64,000 nt of DNA, from NCBI GenBank assembly GCA_024305405.1, contig JAKNDB010000068.1, positions 5,819,501 to 5,883,500 on the forward strand. Reading direction: 5' to 3'. The notes below the pieces were generated by a model. That model saw only the letters and a list, made by a program, of their open reading frames with translations, did no database searches and had not been told where the DNA came from. The stretch comes from Dirofilaria immitis. Taxonomy: Eukaryota; Nematoda; Chromadorea; Rhabditida; Onchocercidae. The position numbers and the translations under genes were made by a program. Of this stretch, positions 24,657 to 37,800 are shown one piece after another (within the stretch, counting starts at the first letter, position 1; every line of letters starts with the position of its first letter).

Positions 24657-27600
24657 TCAATATGGAGAAGCCGAATCTGGAATATCCTCCACACGCATTT
24701 TACATTTTTCAACAAAAATTCACGAGCTTGCAGTCCTGCCTAGAATATGATAATAAATTAAAAATTTGATATTATTAGATCCGAAAATGGGAAATGATGA
24801 AATGATTTTATTGAAGTATCACAAATTTCAAAAGCTTAAAAGAACCTATTATCTTTTTTGTTTCTGCTTTGTCATTTAAATACACAACTTATTTCTAATA
24901 GCTGTTTTCAATGCTTAATTTCAAAAAATTAAATAATTTTAATATCATCCATTTATAAAATAATCAATCCTGAATTAATGCTTTCCTATCGGTACTTTAG
25001 AGATATAAAAGAAGAACCTTATATTCATTCCTGTAGCGTGGAGTTATGGTTTTGCTTTTTGAAGCTTTCACATGCATCCTTTTTCGTCCTAATGCAAGTT
25101 CTACCTTTCCAAGCCACAATATGTTCTCGTTTGAGAAACCAGGCTAAAAATGATAATAATAATTGGAACATGATAAAAATCATTTCAATTTCTTTATATT
25201 ACGACATGTTTCAGAGATCGAACAAAAACGAAAAAACAAAGAAAGTATTTTAACTTCTCTCAAAAAATTACAAAAGAAAATTTTTTCACTCTTCAACTGG
25301 TAGATATCAATTTCAAGGATTTTTTTCAAAATCGTTTTTAAATCTGAAAAGATGATGGTAATGAATCTCATTTTCCTTCCCTTAAAAATATAAATAGTCA
25401 GCAAGATAAACTTCGATGATGTATGACTTCTATAACACAACGATCTCACCTAATATGCAAAAATGAAAATGACGAATTTTTAGGCAAAAAAGATAATTAT
25501 TTAAATTTCTAGAAAATATGTATTTTCTAAAATATACCTCTAGTGATTCGGCTTTCTGATGGCTTTCTAATGCACGTTTGTAATCTTTCTGTACATATTG
25601 CACAGCACCTGAAACGCGCTTATTGCAGATGATGCATGCAGGAATTTTGTAACATACTTCTACTATCCACTTCCTTTCTAATATAGTTCTAATACCAGTT
25701 TTTTAGAAAAAACTTTTAATTGCAGGATTGCTTTTATGAATTACAAAATAGTTTGGAAATCATAAAGTGCAAATTTTTGCTATCCCCTGTCCATAAATAG
25801 GATCCAAAAAATTTTCTACATTTGATAAGTTCCGTTCCATGATTTGTTGATTATTTAAACATTGTAATCGGCTATTGCCAATTTTTAAGTTAGCTTGATC
25901 ATAAAAAAAAATCTGATATATTTATCAATTTTGCTCTGATCAATCAACTATATTTTCTAATATTAGTCAGTAGTTATAGAAACTTACTGCAAAAAGCAGT
26001 TAGACTACACTTTTATTCCAGATTTAAGTTCTTGACTTTATACATTTACCAATAGAAATTGCTTGTTTAGTATTTTATGCCAAAATAAAAAAAGCTGCGA
26101 AGACAACTAATGTTGATTAAATTTGGGAATCAAGACTAAGCATCCCAAAAGACCAAAAAGTATCATTTCATGCAGACATTTCAATTCAGACGAATTTTCA
26201 AAGAACAGTCGGCAGTACCCTGCAATAACGAAAACATTGGAATTAAAGGATATTACAACTCTATTTTTCCGTTGCTATTTAGCACAGTTATGGTAATAAC
26301 AATATCGCCGGTGAAAACAAAAAGTTTAGTGTAACAAATTTCAAATCCAAGTTCATTCTGAATTTCCTGTTAAAGATTCTGTAAACACCTCAAGTGCATT
26401 AAGTTATACTATTTAACACACCAAATTTAGATTTCATTGGTTTTTGATTACCACAGCTTGATTAACTAACACGATGGTATCGTATTGGTCATGAAACTTC
26501 TTTAATTCTATATGCCGCTAAAGGTAATAAAGTACCATTTCAGGTCAAATATTTATCATACATTAACCATATATATACATGAAAAAACAAACCAAGATAT
26601 TGCCATGATCTTACATCCTTCGGGTCTAATTTAACTGCCTTCTCAAGATGTTCACGTGCTTCATCAATTTTCTTATTCGAACGGAAATCCATTAGTTTTA
26701 CCAGAGTTATTCCGTACCTAAAAATAACGGGAAACCCTACTTATCGTCTTTTACACTTTGTTATTTTCCAAAAGTTGACAAAAAGATCGAATTATTAAAA
26801 CGAGGCAGCCATAATTACCAGCGAATATCTTAGTGATTATTTGGTTACTGGAAAATCACTTATCCGAATCGGTTAGACTTTGGACTTTTTCAAACGAAAA
26901 GAGAAACGAAAAATCCGTACCCAATAACAAATATTCTCAAATTCAGTTAGATAATTTTAGCTTACCATTTGTGTGCATTAGCATTTGGATTCTCCGGACT
27001 TTCATTATCAAGCGCTTTTTTGCATATTTTTTCAGCCTGAAAAATACTGTGATCGAATGATACCGAATATTATTTAGAAAATCATATAGAACAAAAACTG
27101 AAGAGAAAAAGATTCTTGAAAATGAAACCTCGAGAAATGTTGTCATTCGATTTTTGTCAGCACTTGAAGTCCATAAAGCAATTTCAAGCAACACTCTAGC
27201 ATATCGCCATAAAATATCGGTATTCGTTGAGTCCGCATACCTGGAATAAAAAGATTAGCAAATGTGTGTCAAATACATTAACAGAGTAAAAAATTAGGAT
27301 AAAGTTTGAAAGTTTGAAAAAGTTTGAAAAAAGTTTGCAGGAAATCTCGGGAAAAAATTCTCGTTCTGGGAGAAACTGATTGATGTAATAAAAGTTATCC
27401 TTAGAACCGATATATCTTATCACTTCAGGAATAAATTAATGGAGTGAATTACAAAAAAGGTGTGTAAGAATTAGTTTACTATCAATCATGTTTCTTACAG
27501 AGAGATTTATTTCCCGAAAACAAAACGCGGTGGTATAATAAAACGAATACAATTATGAAATTATAACTTACGGTGAAAGCTTTTCACGAAGATTCTCCAA

Positions 27601-28594
27601 TAATATCACATCATCTAAATAGCCTTTTCGATCCGTATATTTTATTGCAAATGATAATTTACGTACAGCTGTTTGATACCTGTAACAGTATTGGAATAAC
27701 AATAAAAAAACTGCCAAAACACTATGACATCATACTACTTTATGTTGGTGCAAAATGCTTAAATCTACAAAGCACTAATCTACTTTTGGATAATAATGGT
27801 GGTGATGAGCTCAACAACTGAATGAAGATTCTTGAGTAAAAGATAAGGAGATGGTAAATCATAAGTGCTATATTATATAAAAAAGAGATTAATATATTCT
27901 TCAAATAACAAGAATCGTTTAACTGATATGGAGATTGTTAATATTTAAACTCATGCTTTAATGAAATTAAATAGCTGAAATGGATAAGATGTTAAGCAAA
28001 TCTTGAGACCATTTATCAAGAAACATAACTAACCAGACAAAGAAGAGAACTAAGAACTCAAATATTAAATCATTTTCTACTAAATTAAGCTTACAACAGA
28101 CGTTCCATATAAAATCAACCACTGATCATTCAACATCGTCATTGAAGAAAACTGCAACATACCATAACGGTTGTTTTTTGAGTTCATCATCGCTAAGTGC
28201 GACAGCTGCAGCAGCAAACACTGCTCCTCCAAAATAAGCATGCTTTCGAGAACTGAAATTCTGAAAAGAAAAAGATGAAAAGTTTTTCCTGAAATAATAG
28301 CTATTAAAATAATGCTTTAAATTACAGAAGTCGCGACATTCTTCATATCTCATTTAAATTATATTATATTAAAAATTGTTATTTAATCCAAACAAAGTGT
28401 GACATCCAGAACAAGTTAATGTAGCCTAAAAACTCTTCATCTTCTAGACAAATATCATATCATACGCCTTTAAAAAATATAGTAGACAGAAATATTCAAC
28501 AAGTTAAAGCAAATGAAAACTAAAGACGATACTATAAAAGATAAAAATCAACCTGAACAGTTTTCTGGAAAATATAACTTGTTCTACGGAACAT
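24657..28594 (-). CDS. RMD/FAM82-like TPR protein, upstream tandem copy
   Basis: Exons 28594-28553 (MFRRTSYIFQKTVQ), 28260-28163 (a hydrophobic segment, YFGGAVFAAAAVAL), 27679-27572, 27240-27129 (NTDILWRYARVLLEIAL), 27036-26966 (ending NANAHKW), 26717-26615 (YGITLVKLM..., ending AVKLDPKD), 25608-25538 (GAVQYVQKDYKRALESHQKA), 25143-25018 (PGFSNENILWLGKVELALG) and 24739-24657 (stop). All exons through 26615 join in phase. The order ILWR-x-AR, HKWYG, EHLEKA-x-x-LDPKD and NILWLGK is that of RMDN1-type proteins: an N-terminal membrane or mitochondrial anchor followed by TPR helices. A mini-exon of about 22-25 nt, encoding the PxVWYxLG-like turn, should lie between 25609 and 26614; I could not place it. 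A one-base deficit at the A5 run 24714-24718 breaks the last exon. About 270 residues. Confidence 0.76.
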
Positions 28595-28603
28595 ATTATT
28601 AAC

Positions 28604-28606
28604 CTG
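28604..28606 (-). promoter_or_regulatory. Likely spliced-leader acceptor of the upstream RMD-like gene
   Basis: AAGTTTTTCAG on the minus strand ends nine bases before the start codon at 28594, with no obvious upstream coding exon. Confidence 0.45.
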
Positions 28607-29824
28607 AAAAACTTATGTACACAATAATTAATAACGAGGATTTATTTATCAAATATTAAACAAATCTCACTGAAAAAAATATCAAAAATCTGAATTTATT
28701 TATAGAAGTTTCCAAATATTTAATGACTATAACAAAAATTTCAAGACTCTGAATAATTTTAGTAATTTTCCAGTTACTAATTCCGAGTTCATGAACATCT
28801 CACACATTCAGGAAACATATGAGATAATTTAATTCCGACAAATTCAATAATTATTTCCCGTGGAATAAAAACAGTTGCATAAAGAAGACACACTCACCAC
28901 TTCTGAGATAAAGGGACGATAGTATGTAAGAGGGACTGGACATTTTGAGAGATTCAAGAACTGCTCAAATTTTAATAGCATGGAAAGCAGAGAAGTGATA
29001 GCAAAAAAAAGTTCCAGAACTGAAAATTATGTTTAGTTATCATCAATAATTTGGATTGAAAGATAATGTGAGAACTTTTTCCTCTTGAGGCCTGGGCTTA
29101 AGAAACTATGATCTTGGTATGGGGCCAGCAATTTTAAACTAGAAAAAACTAATCAACCATTGTGAAATTCGATGCTGCTAAATCTTGCTTGCTTTGCTTT
29201 CTTTGCTCTTATGAAGTGAAACTTAGTTAGATTACACAATAATTTACGAAATTAAATAGTAACAATTTTAAACCCAATAATCATGCAAATACTACTAAAC
29301 AAAGACAATACAACACAATAATTCAATACTTGCAACAGCTGTTATTATTATTGCTCATATTATTAACTATTAATAATTTAGGATTTTATGAAACTACATT
29401 GAACTGTGATCTAACAAAAACAAAATAATAAAAACAAAACAAAACTAAAACTTCATTGTAAGAAAATTTACCTTATAATAACAATCATATCACAATAATT
29501 ACTCAGCAAAGAGTACTGAAAATAGTAAGCAACCATTTCAAGAAACAAAGCAAAAAAAAAACCATTAAAAAAATTTACCAAAACAATGAAATAAGGAATT
29601 TCCGCAAAGAAATCGCAAAACAATCCATCTTTTTCAAACTGTTCAAAATTATATATATTCGATAAATACTGAAGAAATTAAGGAATGATAATATATGAGC
29701 GATGCATATATACGATAAATTATAATTTTTGCAATTTATTATTAGCTAATTATAATTTATGACAGTTAAAATGCTTATTACTAATACTTTATGCTTAAAA
29801 TCTATATTTGAATATTTAAAAGCT

Positions 29825-30200
29825 GATTAGTTCAGATAGTTGAGTACTCAATTGCTTGAACACTTTAATACTTAAAAACTTGATCATTTGAATGCCCCAC
29901 TACTTAGTTACTAGATCACTTAAATATCCGGATACCGAAATACTTGAACAATCAAATATTTACACACTCGATTACTCTATTACATAATAACTTGAATATG
30001 TATGTATTTGAATATTTAATTACTTGAACAATTTCAATACCTGATCATGTGAAAATCTAATTACTTAAATATTCGATTACTTGAACACCCAAATACTGGA
30101 ATACTATGATATACGATTATTGGAATACTTGACCACTTGGATATCTAGTAACCTCAGTATTTTAATACTTGATTACTTGAATATTCTGTTACTCAGGCTT
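29825..30200. repeat. Degenerate ~10-bp minisatellite (TTACTTGAATA-like)
   Basis: Repeated variants of TACTTGAATA, GATTACTTGAA, CACTTAAATA and similar run for about 370 bases with a loose period of 9-11. Units are strongly diverged, so the array is old. No open frame spans it. Confidence 0.6.
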
Positions 30201-31853
30201 TTGAATTCAGATTGATTGCTATTATCGCAACTTGTTTATCCGATATTTATACTTGTTTTATTAATAATATTACCCGAACATTTAATTACTACTGATTACT
30301 ATAAGCATACCTTATCGTAGCTGTAATTGCAAATTTTTGAATCGATAAAAAAAAAGGAACGAACTCATGACATAGGTAAAGAAAGAGAGAGATGAGAAAG
30401 AGAATAAAATATCAGTTAAGCCAAAAATCTTAAAGCAATGTGATAAAACACTGATAAAATTTCTTTTTCTCATTCTTTTATTTGATCGATCATTCAATAT
30501 TATTTTGTAAAAAACTGCAGTAACAATTACTTCAATTATTGATTGATTTAAAGCGAAAATTTTGTTTTTATTTTGCCATCTCTTATATTTCTAAAATGTA
30601 TTCTGCAATTAATTTATAATTTAATGAAATAGAAAAAATAACATTTCATTGCAAAATGTCTTAATGTTCGATCGTCTCAATTTTCAGCGTCTTATTTACA
30701 TAATATTTGATATATTTTTGTTTTGTATATGAACGTATGTATGTATGTAGATGTACCTTTGTGTATTTGAATGTATATATGTATGTAACTAATATAACGA
30801 TAATTTCTGTGTTCATTTTGAAATTTCTATACTTCACCTTCATCTAGTTAGGTTACTTTGGGAAACTATAAATAAATATGAAATAAAGTAATTACGTAAA
30901 ATAACAAGAATAAAGCTGTAAAAAGTAAGCAGATTGCAATGCTCTTTTAAATTACATTTCTTTAATTATAAATTTTAGATTAAATTTCACAAATAATTTC
31001 AGCAGCTGTAATACCGATAGATGATATACACTGAAATGTTCATCCACATAAAATTTAAAAATTTTATAAAAAAAAGTTAAAACCCAACAAATAATTTAAG
31101 CGACTTATTTTTACTCTTTTTATTCTTGTAATTTGCATACGAATTTTTTTGCAATCAAATTGGGTAAAAATCTTCCCACGAATTCTCATAAAATAGGGTA
31201 TAAGTAGGCAAGATATTTCAAAGCGGGCGAGATCATAGATTTGCATAATGATCCTTCCATCTCGCATAAATTTCCGATCGATAATGGATTGAATGTTCGA
31301 GTTCCGGTTGGTCATGATTGATTTTTGAGGCTTCGGGATCACTTAAGAGAGGTTGACGTGAAGTCAGGAAGGTCAGGGAATAGTAGGAAAGTTGGGAAAA
31401 ATATTGAAGTAGTTTAATGCAGCCGGGCAATTCTATCAAAAACTACATCTCTATGTTTCTTCATTTTTCGAATGACTAAATTATGAAGAATATTTCAAAA
31501 TTTTTAGCTACATATTAGTTTTAGATGAGTTATTTTGATATTTCCGAGTTAATTAGTCAAGAAGTATTCTAAAAATTGTGTAATCGATTATTTTATGCGT
31601 TCATTTAAAATTTATTGTTGACTGTAAAAATTTTGCGGAAAAAGTTTACCAAAAAAATATATGCCAAAAGAGTGAAATCAAGCGGTTAAATGGTTATGAA
31701 TTGAATAAAAATGGATTCGGCAATTGTATAATGAAATGATTTTAGATGGAAGGTTATGTCTTCCAATTGTACACATTGACATATTAGTCCAAGCGATCCG
31801 GTTGTTTTCGGTATATTTTTTCCAGTTGTCGAAATTAATGCGAGGAGTTTTTT

Positions 31854-31856
31854 CAG
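31854..31856 (+). promoter_or_regulatory. Likely spliced-leader or 5'-UTR acceptor of the ADAR gene
   Basis: GAGTTTTTTCAG ends 43 bases before the ATG at 31900. It is a strong nematode acceptor with no coding exon upstream, so either a trans-splice site or the end of a 5'-UTR intron. Confidence 0.5.
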
Positions 31857-31899
31857 ATTAATACTGCGACTTCCCGCTTAAATTTGTAACAAAAAAGGA

Positions 31900-34800
31900 A
31901 TGGATGGCCATAGTTATTACGGTGGTGGTGGCTGTCCAAGTTGGATGAGAATTGGTAATGCTTTGTCGGGTGTATCATCAACAACAACGTCGCAACAACA
32001 GCAACGATTTTACTATTCAATGTCTTTTAACAATGCTACCAAAAATAAAACGACTAAAATAAATGATGGTAGTATTGGATATCAAGATTATCAAAACCAT
32101 TATCCTCATCAGCAACAGCAACAGCAACAACAATATTCTGGAACCAATCGTAACAGTGCAAATTATTATAGTTGTGCCGGTTTTCTTGCAAAACAACAGT
32201 TACAACAATCAACCGTTTCAACCGGTGGAAAGCGTGGACGTACTGATTGTACTTTTCCGAAAAAAGTAAGAATAATGATAATATTTTTAATACTTTCAAT
32301 TATAGCCCAACATCACTTCTGTTAAATATAAATTGAAAGTTTTAATTGCTTATTAGTTTTAACATCTTTCAATTTTATTTGTTTTCATTTCCTAATGTCT
32401 CCTAATTTTGTTTGCTTTTTCTTTTTGTATGTGTTGATTTTTTATCCTGTAACAATTCTTCAACGAAATTATGTCAATAAACTTTCAGAATCGTTTTTGC
32501 TATGGAATTGATGCAGCTTATCTACCACCAAATAAAAAACCTAGGAACTATTCTACAACTGGTAAGACAGCCGCAATGATTCTCAATGAATTGTATCCGG
32601 AGTTCAAGGATCAATGTTCCTATAAAACGGTTTGTATTTCTTTGAAATGTAAAACGGTTTGTATTTGATTGAAATATTCATGCGCGGTCCTTTATCATTC
32701 ATGGTTTTTTTGCAAATTTTGAGATGAATTAAATGACCATATCTAACTTTTTTTAAAATTTCCCAGAATTTCCTTTGATACAGATTAAAAGTCCTGAACA
32801 TATGAAAGGAAGAGAGAGTACTAATGCAAGACAGAGGTTTAGAATATTCGCCAAAGTTTACGGTTCGAGTAAGTTAGGAATGAATCACCAGGGCCGAGGC
32901 AGTTTTTGTCTAATAATTCAATTACTGTAATTTTTTTCTAAATATTAACATATTTTATTACGAATTTTGGAAAATTCGATTTTGCTATAATGGCATTAAT
33001 TAATAATGTTATAGTTGTAAGTAATTTAGATGACGGTTAACAAGTTACCACGTTTCGAATGCTGCTTTACGATACAAGCTAAGACATTTTCAGCAGAAGG
33101 CTCCAATAAAAAGCTGCAAAACAGGTGCTGTTCAATTTTTTTGTTTTTATATTTTTATTTGAAATTTCAAATTTATTTTAGTTTTGTTAGATTTATTTAC
33201 TACCACATTTAAATTTATTACCTGTTTGAGATTTTTTCGCAGGAATGTGTTATTCTTGTTTACAGCTTGCTTGCGAGTTAGCCTTAAAGGAATTAAGACC
33301 AGACATAATGTTGGACATTTCTGTTTCGGAATCGGAAGCAAAAAAAGTGGTGAATTTTGATTATTCTGCACCGCAAGCTGAATGGATCAGAGGTAAACTG
33401 TAAATTGATCGTTGATTACTATAGAATAGTTATCTTTTTATCTCATTTTCTTTTTTTTTTTCGATAATATGCAGAATTAGAGAAAAATTGCTAATTCATT
33501 TTATTATATTTATTGACATCCTCCTAGTTATTAGCACCGGAAATTAGCAATTTTTATTGTTTTATAACTTGAGAGTCATTGCTGGGAATCCTTAATTAGT
33601 TTTGGTCAAATATAAAATCAAATTCATAAAAATGGAACTTGTTTTGCATCGTTTTCCTTATATATTTAGTCTGACTGAAAAGGAAGTAATGGAAATTCCA
33701 CTGTTTTTTTTTCAGAGAGTAATAGTGTTTCCCTATTCTTTTACTTGAAATATTCAAGTTGAAAATAAAGCAATACTGTTATAGCTTGCTTTGTGCTTGA
33801 TTAATCATGATGAGTTAAGGGGAATTGATGCATGTTTTGAAAATGAAATCATGAATATTTGATTTCCCAAGTACAATCCTACTAATTATGAACAGGATAT
33901 CAGTGTAAAAATATATGTAATATGTTTACCTTAAATTTTATCTTGAATACAAATGTTTTAGTTCCATTTTCTCCTTTTTTCTTCTTTTTTGATTTTTTTA
34001 GCAATGTGGTTTTATTGCAGAGAGTTGTGTATACTGCGATCACAGAGAAAAAAATAATAAAATAAAGAATATATGCAAATTAAAACTGCTTATATTCGGA
34101 ATAGAATTTATTTTTATATTATAATGATTTGTTTCAGCGGAAACTTTTTTCATCTCCTGTATTTGTGTGAGAATGATCTAAGAAAAAAAATTATGCTTCA
34201 AATCATTGAGTTGTTTGAAACTTGATAGCAAATATAATATATTTGCTGTAGATTGATTTTTCGTTCAACAAATGCATAATGAACCGAAAATATTAGCCCA
34301 AATAATTGTTTTATCAGGCATTAAAAACAGTTGCTCTTGACTGTCGATTCAGCTGCCATGTTTGATGTTAAAAGAGTAAATGTGAGAAATGGCAGATTAG
34401 CATATTTATGATTATGTTTTCTTTATATCTAGATTTGTGACGGATATTTGATTTTCATGGAATTCTGGAAGTTAAGTTTCGAATGGATGAAATGATGAGG
34501 AAAAGCATGTAAAATTTATTTATAAATTCTTTAAAAAGGAGTTTGAGTTACTGTATTAACACATTCAATCGTGTTACATTTCTGAAGTGTGACAATAGTA
34601 TATACTGTCTTTCGTGAATTAAAGTTTGATGTGATTAAAAATTGAATTTGACAAATTGTGAGTGATAGGGAATTTTTGCTTCAATATTTATAAAAACTTT
34701 TTATGGACTTCATACTTTTATCTTGTTTAAAATTAGCTTAAAAACTGTTAGAAATGAATTTGTTATACAGCACTGTAATTAGGAAATTCGATGATTTGCT

Positions 34801-37800
34801 AGTCGTAACTGATTTACTTTTTCAGAAATATTATTGTTACAATTTGTAAAGGAACTCTAACATTTGATGCTTTAATTAATATTATTATTTAGATGTAAAG
34901 TAACTATTAAGTGTATTATCCATTTTCCAGGAAAACCGAAGAAAAGGATATTCCACCTGCAATTCTCTCCATGATTTCTTCATTCGTCTTTGCAGGGTAT
35001 ACATTTTATCTTGGAATTTTTTCCATTATCTGTGTTCCAATTTTTCCATTCCAATGGTTACATGTGAGAGTTATGTTTCAGGACAAAGAGCATACGAGCA
35101 ATGAGAAATTCACACCACAGTTTACCTTTAGTGAGCTTTCAACAGTGGATACCGATGGCAAAGCTCAAAAAAATTCAAGTTAGTAACGTGAATTATTTTA
35201 TTCAGTTGTAATTTTTATTTAATAGGCGCATTATTGTATATCTGTTGACTTTATTAATGTAAATTAATTTTAGTATTACATTCAGATATGATTTATGCTG
35301 TAATACTCTGAACTACAGCAAAAATTCTGTTCGTTCGCAAAATTAAAATTCAGTATTTTAACTTTACCAGATCAGTCATAAATTAATAAACTGATAAATC
35401 CTGTAACTGTTATCGCCTGGAGAGATACTGTTTAGGTATCTTCGACATAGTATTACGCTCTGACATAAATTATCCGAATTTTTATTCTTAATTTTGTCAA
35501 AACTTTGATTTCTGGATTAATTTTGGAAATCCTTCAGATGTATGTTGGTCTTGCCTCATCAAGGGAAGGTGTATTCTCATGAAGGCTATGGAAAATCGCC
35601 GATCAAAAATGCTGTCATTCGTCAAGTATGTTTATTGTAATGTTTTTTTCTTGTTGTTGCTTTTATCATTTCTTACTTTGTCTTTGCTGATCTGTCGACA
35701 ACTTGTGCAGGCATTAGTTGATGTCTTCGACGTACCGCAAGAGGAATTAAAAATGGTAGAACGCCGAACAATGAATCTAAAACCAGGCAAACCAATGCAG
35801 GTATGATTTTTCAGCAGTTTTAATTCTTTTTTTTTAGCACTTCTGTGCTTTAAAATTGTCATATTATTATCTCACAACTGCACAAAAAGCGAATGGATAA
35901 TTTTACATTACAAATGGGAAAAGTTGTTGTGACTTGTAAGTTATAATTTCCAGTATCCTTATTAAATTGGATAAGAAGAAAAAGCAGAAATATAAGCATC
36001 AGTATATCTGCAGTTAATTTTTTTAGAGCTTTTTTCCAGCAAGTTATTTTTGCAACGTAATATCAAAGAAGATATTAAAACGGAAATGAATAGAATAGCA
36101 AAAAGATTAGGCAAGAAAGAAGTGATCGGGATTGAAACATGTAGTAAAATGAAATAAAATGATCAGATTTTTAACTAATTATGGATTAAACGAAGAAAAA
36201 AATGCCTAGATGTTGCACATTCTTTTTCGTAAAATCTAATCCGGAACAAGAGTACTTTGATAATTATTGTGTGTCACCAATGTTCTATCTTATTTCCTTT
36301 TGCTTTGATGCATCCATTTGATCCCATTTATAAGAAATGTTTTAGAGGATTCTACGTTCATATATTACAAATTAATAAAAAAGTCTGAATAAATAGTGAT
36401 CAGTCAAAGCTCAGGCATTCGCTTTTTTGAAACTGTTGTGTGGTGGTAATATTTGCCTTGAGGTTTTGATACAAGCGCTCAATTTCTACGATCGTACCAT
36501 GCAAGTGGATGTGGATACCGTTGACGGAAAACCCGTCCAAGGAAATAGTCGATTCATCTGCCGCATTACGCTCGACAATAATAGTAAGCATGTGCTGGCG
36601 ACTTGTACTTACCAAAATTTTATGTTATCTCTTTCTTTTCCTTTTCATTCATTTAAAAGTCAGCAAGAAAACGAAAGGAAAGTAAAAAGAAAGTGCATTA
36701 CGGTAATTACAGGTCGTTATTACATGTTTTATTTTGTGCGATAAGAGCGGTTTTAAGATTATTTTCGTAAAATTAAAATTATTAAATCTGATGTAATAGC
36801 CACTACGAGGTTTGCACTTTTTTTCTATTTAGCTAATATTTGATGACAACCATAGAATTGGAAAAATTATTCATATCACGAACTTTCTCAGGATTCTATA
36901 TTCAAATTATTTCAAGAAACATTTATATTGTTATTAGGAATCCCTGCACTGAATAAGTAATTCCGGATATTAGAGGAATGGGGACCACTTTTAAAATATG
37001 CTATATAAGAAGTTTACTGAGTCTTTGTTTCATCTTTAGTTAATCGTCAAATTTTGTGGAATTTGTTAGGACTATTAGTAATTCGGAATTTTATTGCCCA
37101 AATTAAATTTGGAAATGGATGAGTAGTATGCGCGTGGTTATGATAAATTTGTGCAGTATCAATATCGAATTATTTTAGAAACGATTATTGGTCCACCTCA
37201 AGATAATAAGCAGAAGGCCAAGGATTCTGCATGCGAAAAAGTGCTTCTTGAAGAACTCGATTTAACTATGCCATCAGAAGATGTCAGAGTGAAGCGGGCA
37301 ACTGCTATTCTTTCGCCTCCATATGCTTTACATCAACTTATGTTGAAGCAAAATGTAAGTACTCTTATGTCATGGGAAAATTTTTTTCCCTTCGCGTTCA
37401 TTAAATTTTACTCATTATGCTTAACTAATTAATAAATTGACATTACTCTTACAGTTGGTAAACTTGAAGAATAATGGAATATTCAACCAAATTGATAGGA
37501 AAGATGGACAGACAGTGTTTTTGCGAAATTTATGAATAATATTTGTCAGGAAATATTGATGTGTTTTCGAAAAACTTTGTCTAAAAATATTACAAAAAGT
37601 GAGCACATGCACGGTAAATAGCGCATAATTTCTCGTAAATTAGCCAATCGCGAAAAATTTTTTTTAAGAGCTAGAAATTTATGATTCTTTACTAAATTAT
37701 TTTATTATGAATCATGAGAATCTCGATGAGCTGATGATGCGTAATGTATTTCATGGTGTATTGTGTTAATATTATAAAATGCAACATTTTGTAATAATTA

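Larger units (their letters stand above)
28607..31856. other. Divergent intergenic region
   Basis: About 3.2 kb separating the minus-strand RMD-like gene from the plus-strand ADAR gene, so it should contain both promoters. It holds the degenerate minisatellite at 29825-30200 and a TATG-rich patch near 30735. A slightly GC-richer island lies at 31180-31440 with short open frames but no recognisable protein. Confidence 0.55.

Noticed and set aside
29825..30200. Possible CRISPR-like repeat array
   Set aside because: Units are ~10 bp, highly diverged and without spacers; the genome is eukaryotic.
31064..31439. Two overlapping minus-strand frames in a GC-richer island
   Set aside because: No signal peptide, domain or splice partner recognised. 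More likely promoter-proximal DNA of adr-1.
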